Notes under the pieces: model-generated
Seen by the model: the letters and a program-made list of their open reading frames with translations, nothing else
What the model was told of the DNA's origin: nothing
Database searches by the model: none
In this document: piece after piece, positions 4,944-5,301 of the stretch
Layout: each line of letters opens with the position of its first letter
Numbering within the stretch: the stretch's first letter is position 1
Source of the DNA: Selenomonadaceae bacterium
Lineage (GTDB): Bacteria; Bacillota; Negativicutes; Selenomonadales; Selenomonadaceae
DNA length: 5,301 bases
Reading direction: 5' to 3'
NCBI GenBank assembly: GCA_017529085.1
Contig: JAFXOC010000398.1
Span: forward strand, 1-5,301
Made by a program: the position numbers and the translations under genes

Positions 4944-5301
4944 ACAAACTTAAAATTCTAAGCGCCGTCAAAGCCTGATGAGCGGCAGAGAGGGCGACTC
5001 TCGGGGCAAACAGCGAGAGTCCCTCTCTTGTGTCGCTTATCTCGTCGCCCGAGAGGTAAAATTTATCGGTTATTTTTCTGGTGCGGATAGAGTTGGGATC
5101 GCCCAGACCCGCCATGCCGGAAGCAGCTATCAGGTATTTTTCGGGCATCTTTTCCAAGACGGTATTTACAAGAGACGCCTTAGCTTCGGGGTTGTCGAAG
5201 GCTTCGCATATAATATCCGCATCTTTTAAAAGCTCCGTCGCATTTTGCTCGTCAATTTTGACGTTATGGGTTTCAATTTCGATATACGGCGCGATTTCCA
5301 A
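4942..5301 (-). CDS. thiF: Sulfur carrier protein ThiS adenylyltransferase ThiF, C-terminal part (5' end outside window)
   Basis: The last 119 residues of an E1-like enzyme that adenylates the C-terminus of ThiS before sulfur transfer; the frame is open to the window edge. Visible: ADIICEAFDNPEAK (28-41), the equivalent of the DN motif near the active site of the MoeB/ThiF fold; YLIAASGMAGLGD (56-68); RTRKITDKFYLSGDE (73-87); and the closing APRVALSAAHQA helix (99-110). These match the short ThiF type (about 200-270 residues) common in clostridia. The nucleotide-binding GxGxxG region and the catalytic N-terminal half lie beyond 5301 and cannot be judged. Where I recall this type carrying a cysteine (CGDE), this protein has SGDE, which may or may not matter. 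It is the first visible gene of the thi operon; thiS probably lies upstream. Confidence 0.88.
   Translation of the reverse strand: MEIAPYIEIETHNVKIDEQNATELLKDADIICEAFDNPEAKASLVNTVLEKMPEKYLIAASGMAGLGDPNSIRTRKITDKFYLSGDEISDTREGLSLFAPRVALSAAHQALTALRILSL

Noticed and set aside
3822..5301. TPP riboswitch in or before the thi genes
   Set aside because: I found no thi-box-like pattern within the window; if present it should be upstream of the first thi gene, beyond the right edge.
1..5301. CRISPR array, tRNA or rRNA gene
   Set aside because: No regularly spaced repeats and no cloverleaf or rRNA-like segments were seen on either strand.

Overview
The window looks like a chromosomal segment of an anaerobic Clostridia-type Firmicute. 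The support is indirect: strong AGGAGG-type ribosome binding sites, anaerobic thiazole synthesis by the radical-SAM enzyme ThiH, a ThiF of the short clostridial kind, a ThiH with the N-terminal extension I associate with clostridia, and an Rpn-type protein tail rich in EEGREEGREE. No rRNA or phylogenetic marker allows a firmer placement. All real genes lie on the minus strand, so transcription runs from high to low coordinates.

From 5301 down to 1973 is a thiazole-branch thiamine operon: thiF (5' end outside the window), thiG, a small foreign-looking ORF, thiH, and a ThiE/TenI-family gene. ThiF charges the sulfur carrier ThiS (expected just off the right edge). ThiH cleaves tyrosine to give dehydroglycine. 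ThiG joins that, thiocarboxylated ThiS and deoxyxylulose phosphate into the thiazole. The TenI-like protein most probably performs the final tautomerisation rather than the ThiE coupling step. Between thiG and thiH sits an 82-codon ORF that looks like the C-terminal tail of an Rpn-family nuclease/transposase with its nuclease domain missing.

Between the TenI-like gene and mnmE (1898-1991) is a 94-bp MITE-like element: perfect 16-bp terminal inverted repeats around a strong GC hairpin. It supplies the last codons and the stop of the TenI-like gene, and its edge forms a perfect TATAAT upstream of mnmE. A degraded sequence resembling one arm of this element precedes thiH (about 3840-3880).

mnmE (1850 to 477) encodes the complete tRNA U34-modifying GTPase. 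It is not flanked here by its common neighbours (mnmG, jag, yidC). At the left end is an AT-rich hicAB toxin-antitoxin locus: hicA complete with a TTG start, and hicB cut by the window edge after 32 codons. A candidate promoter and two perfect palindromes lie in its leader. I see no tRNA, rRNA, CRISPR, riboswitch or clear rho-independent terminator. No undescribed system is evident; the most notable items are the MITE-like element, the operon-internal Rpn remnant and the TenI-type signature.
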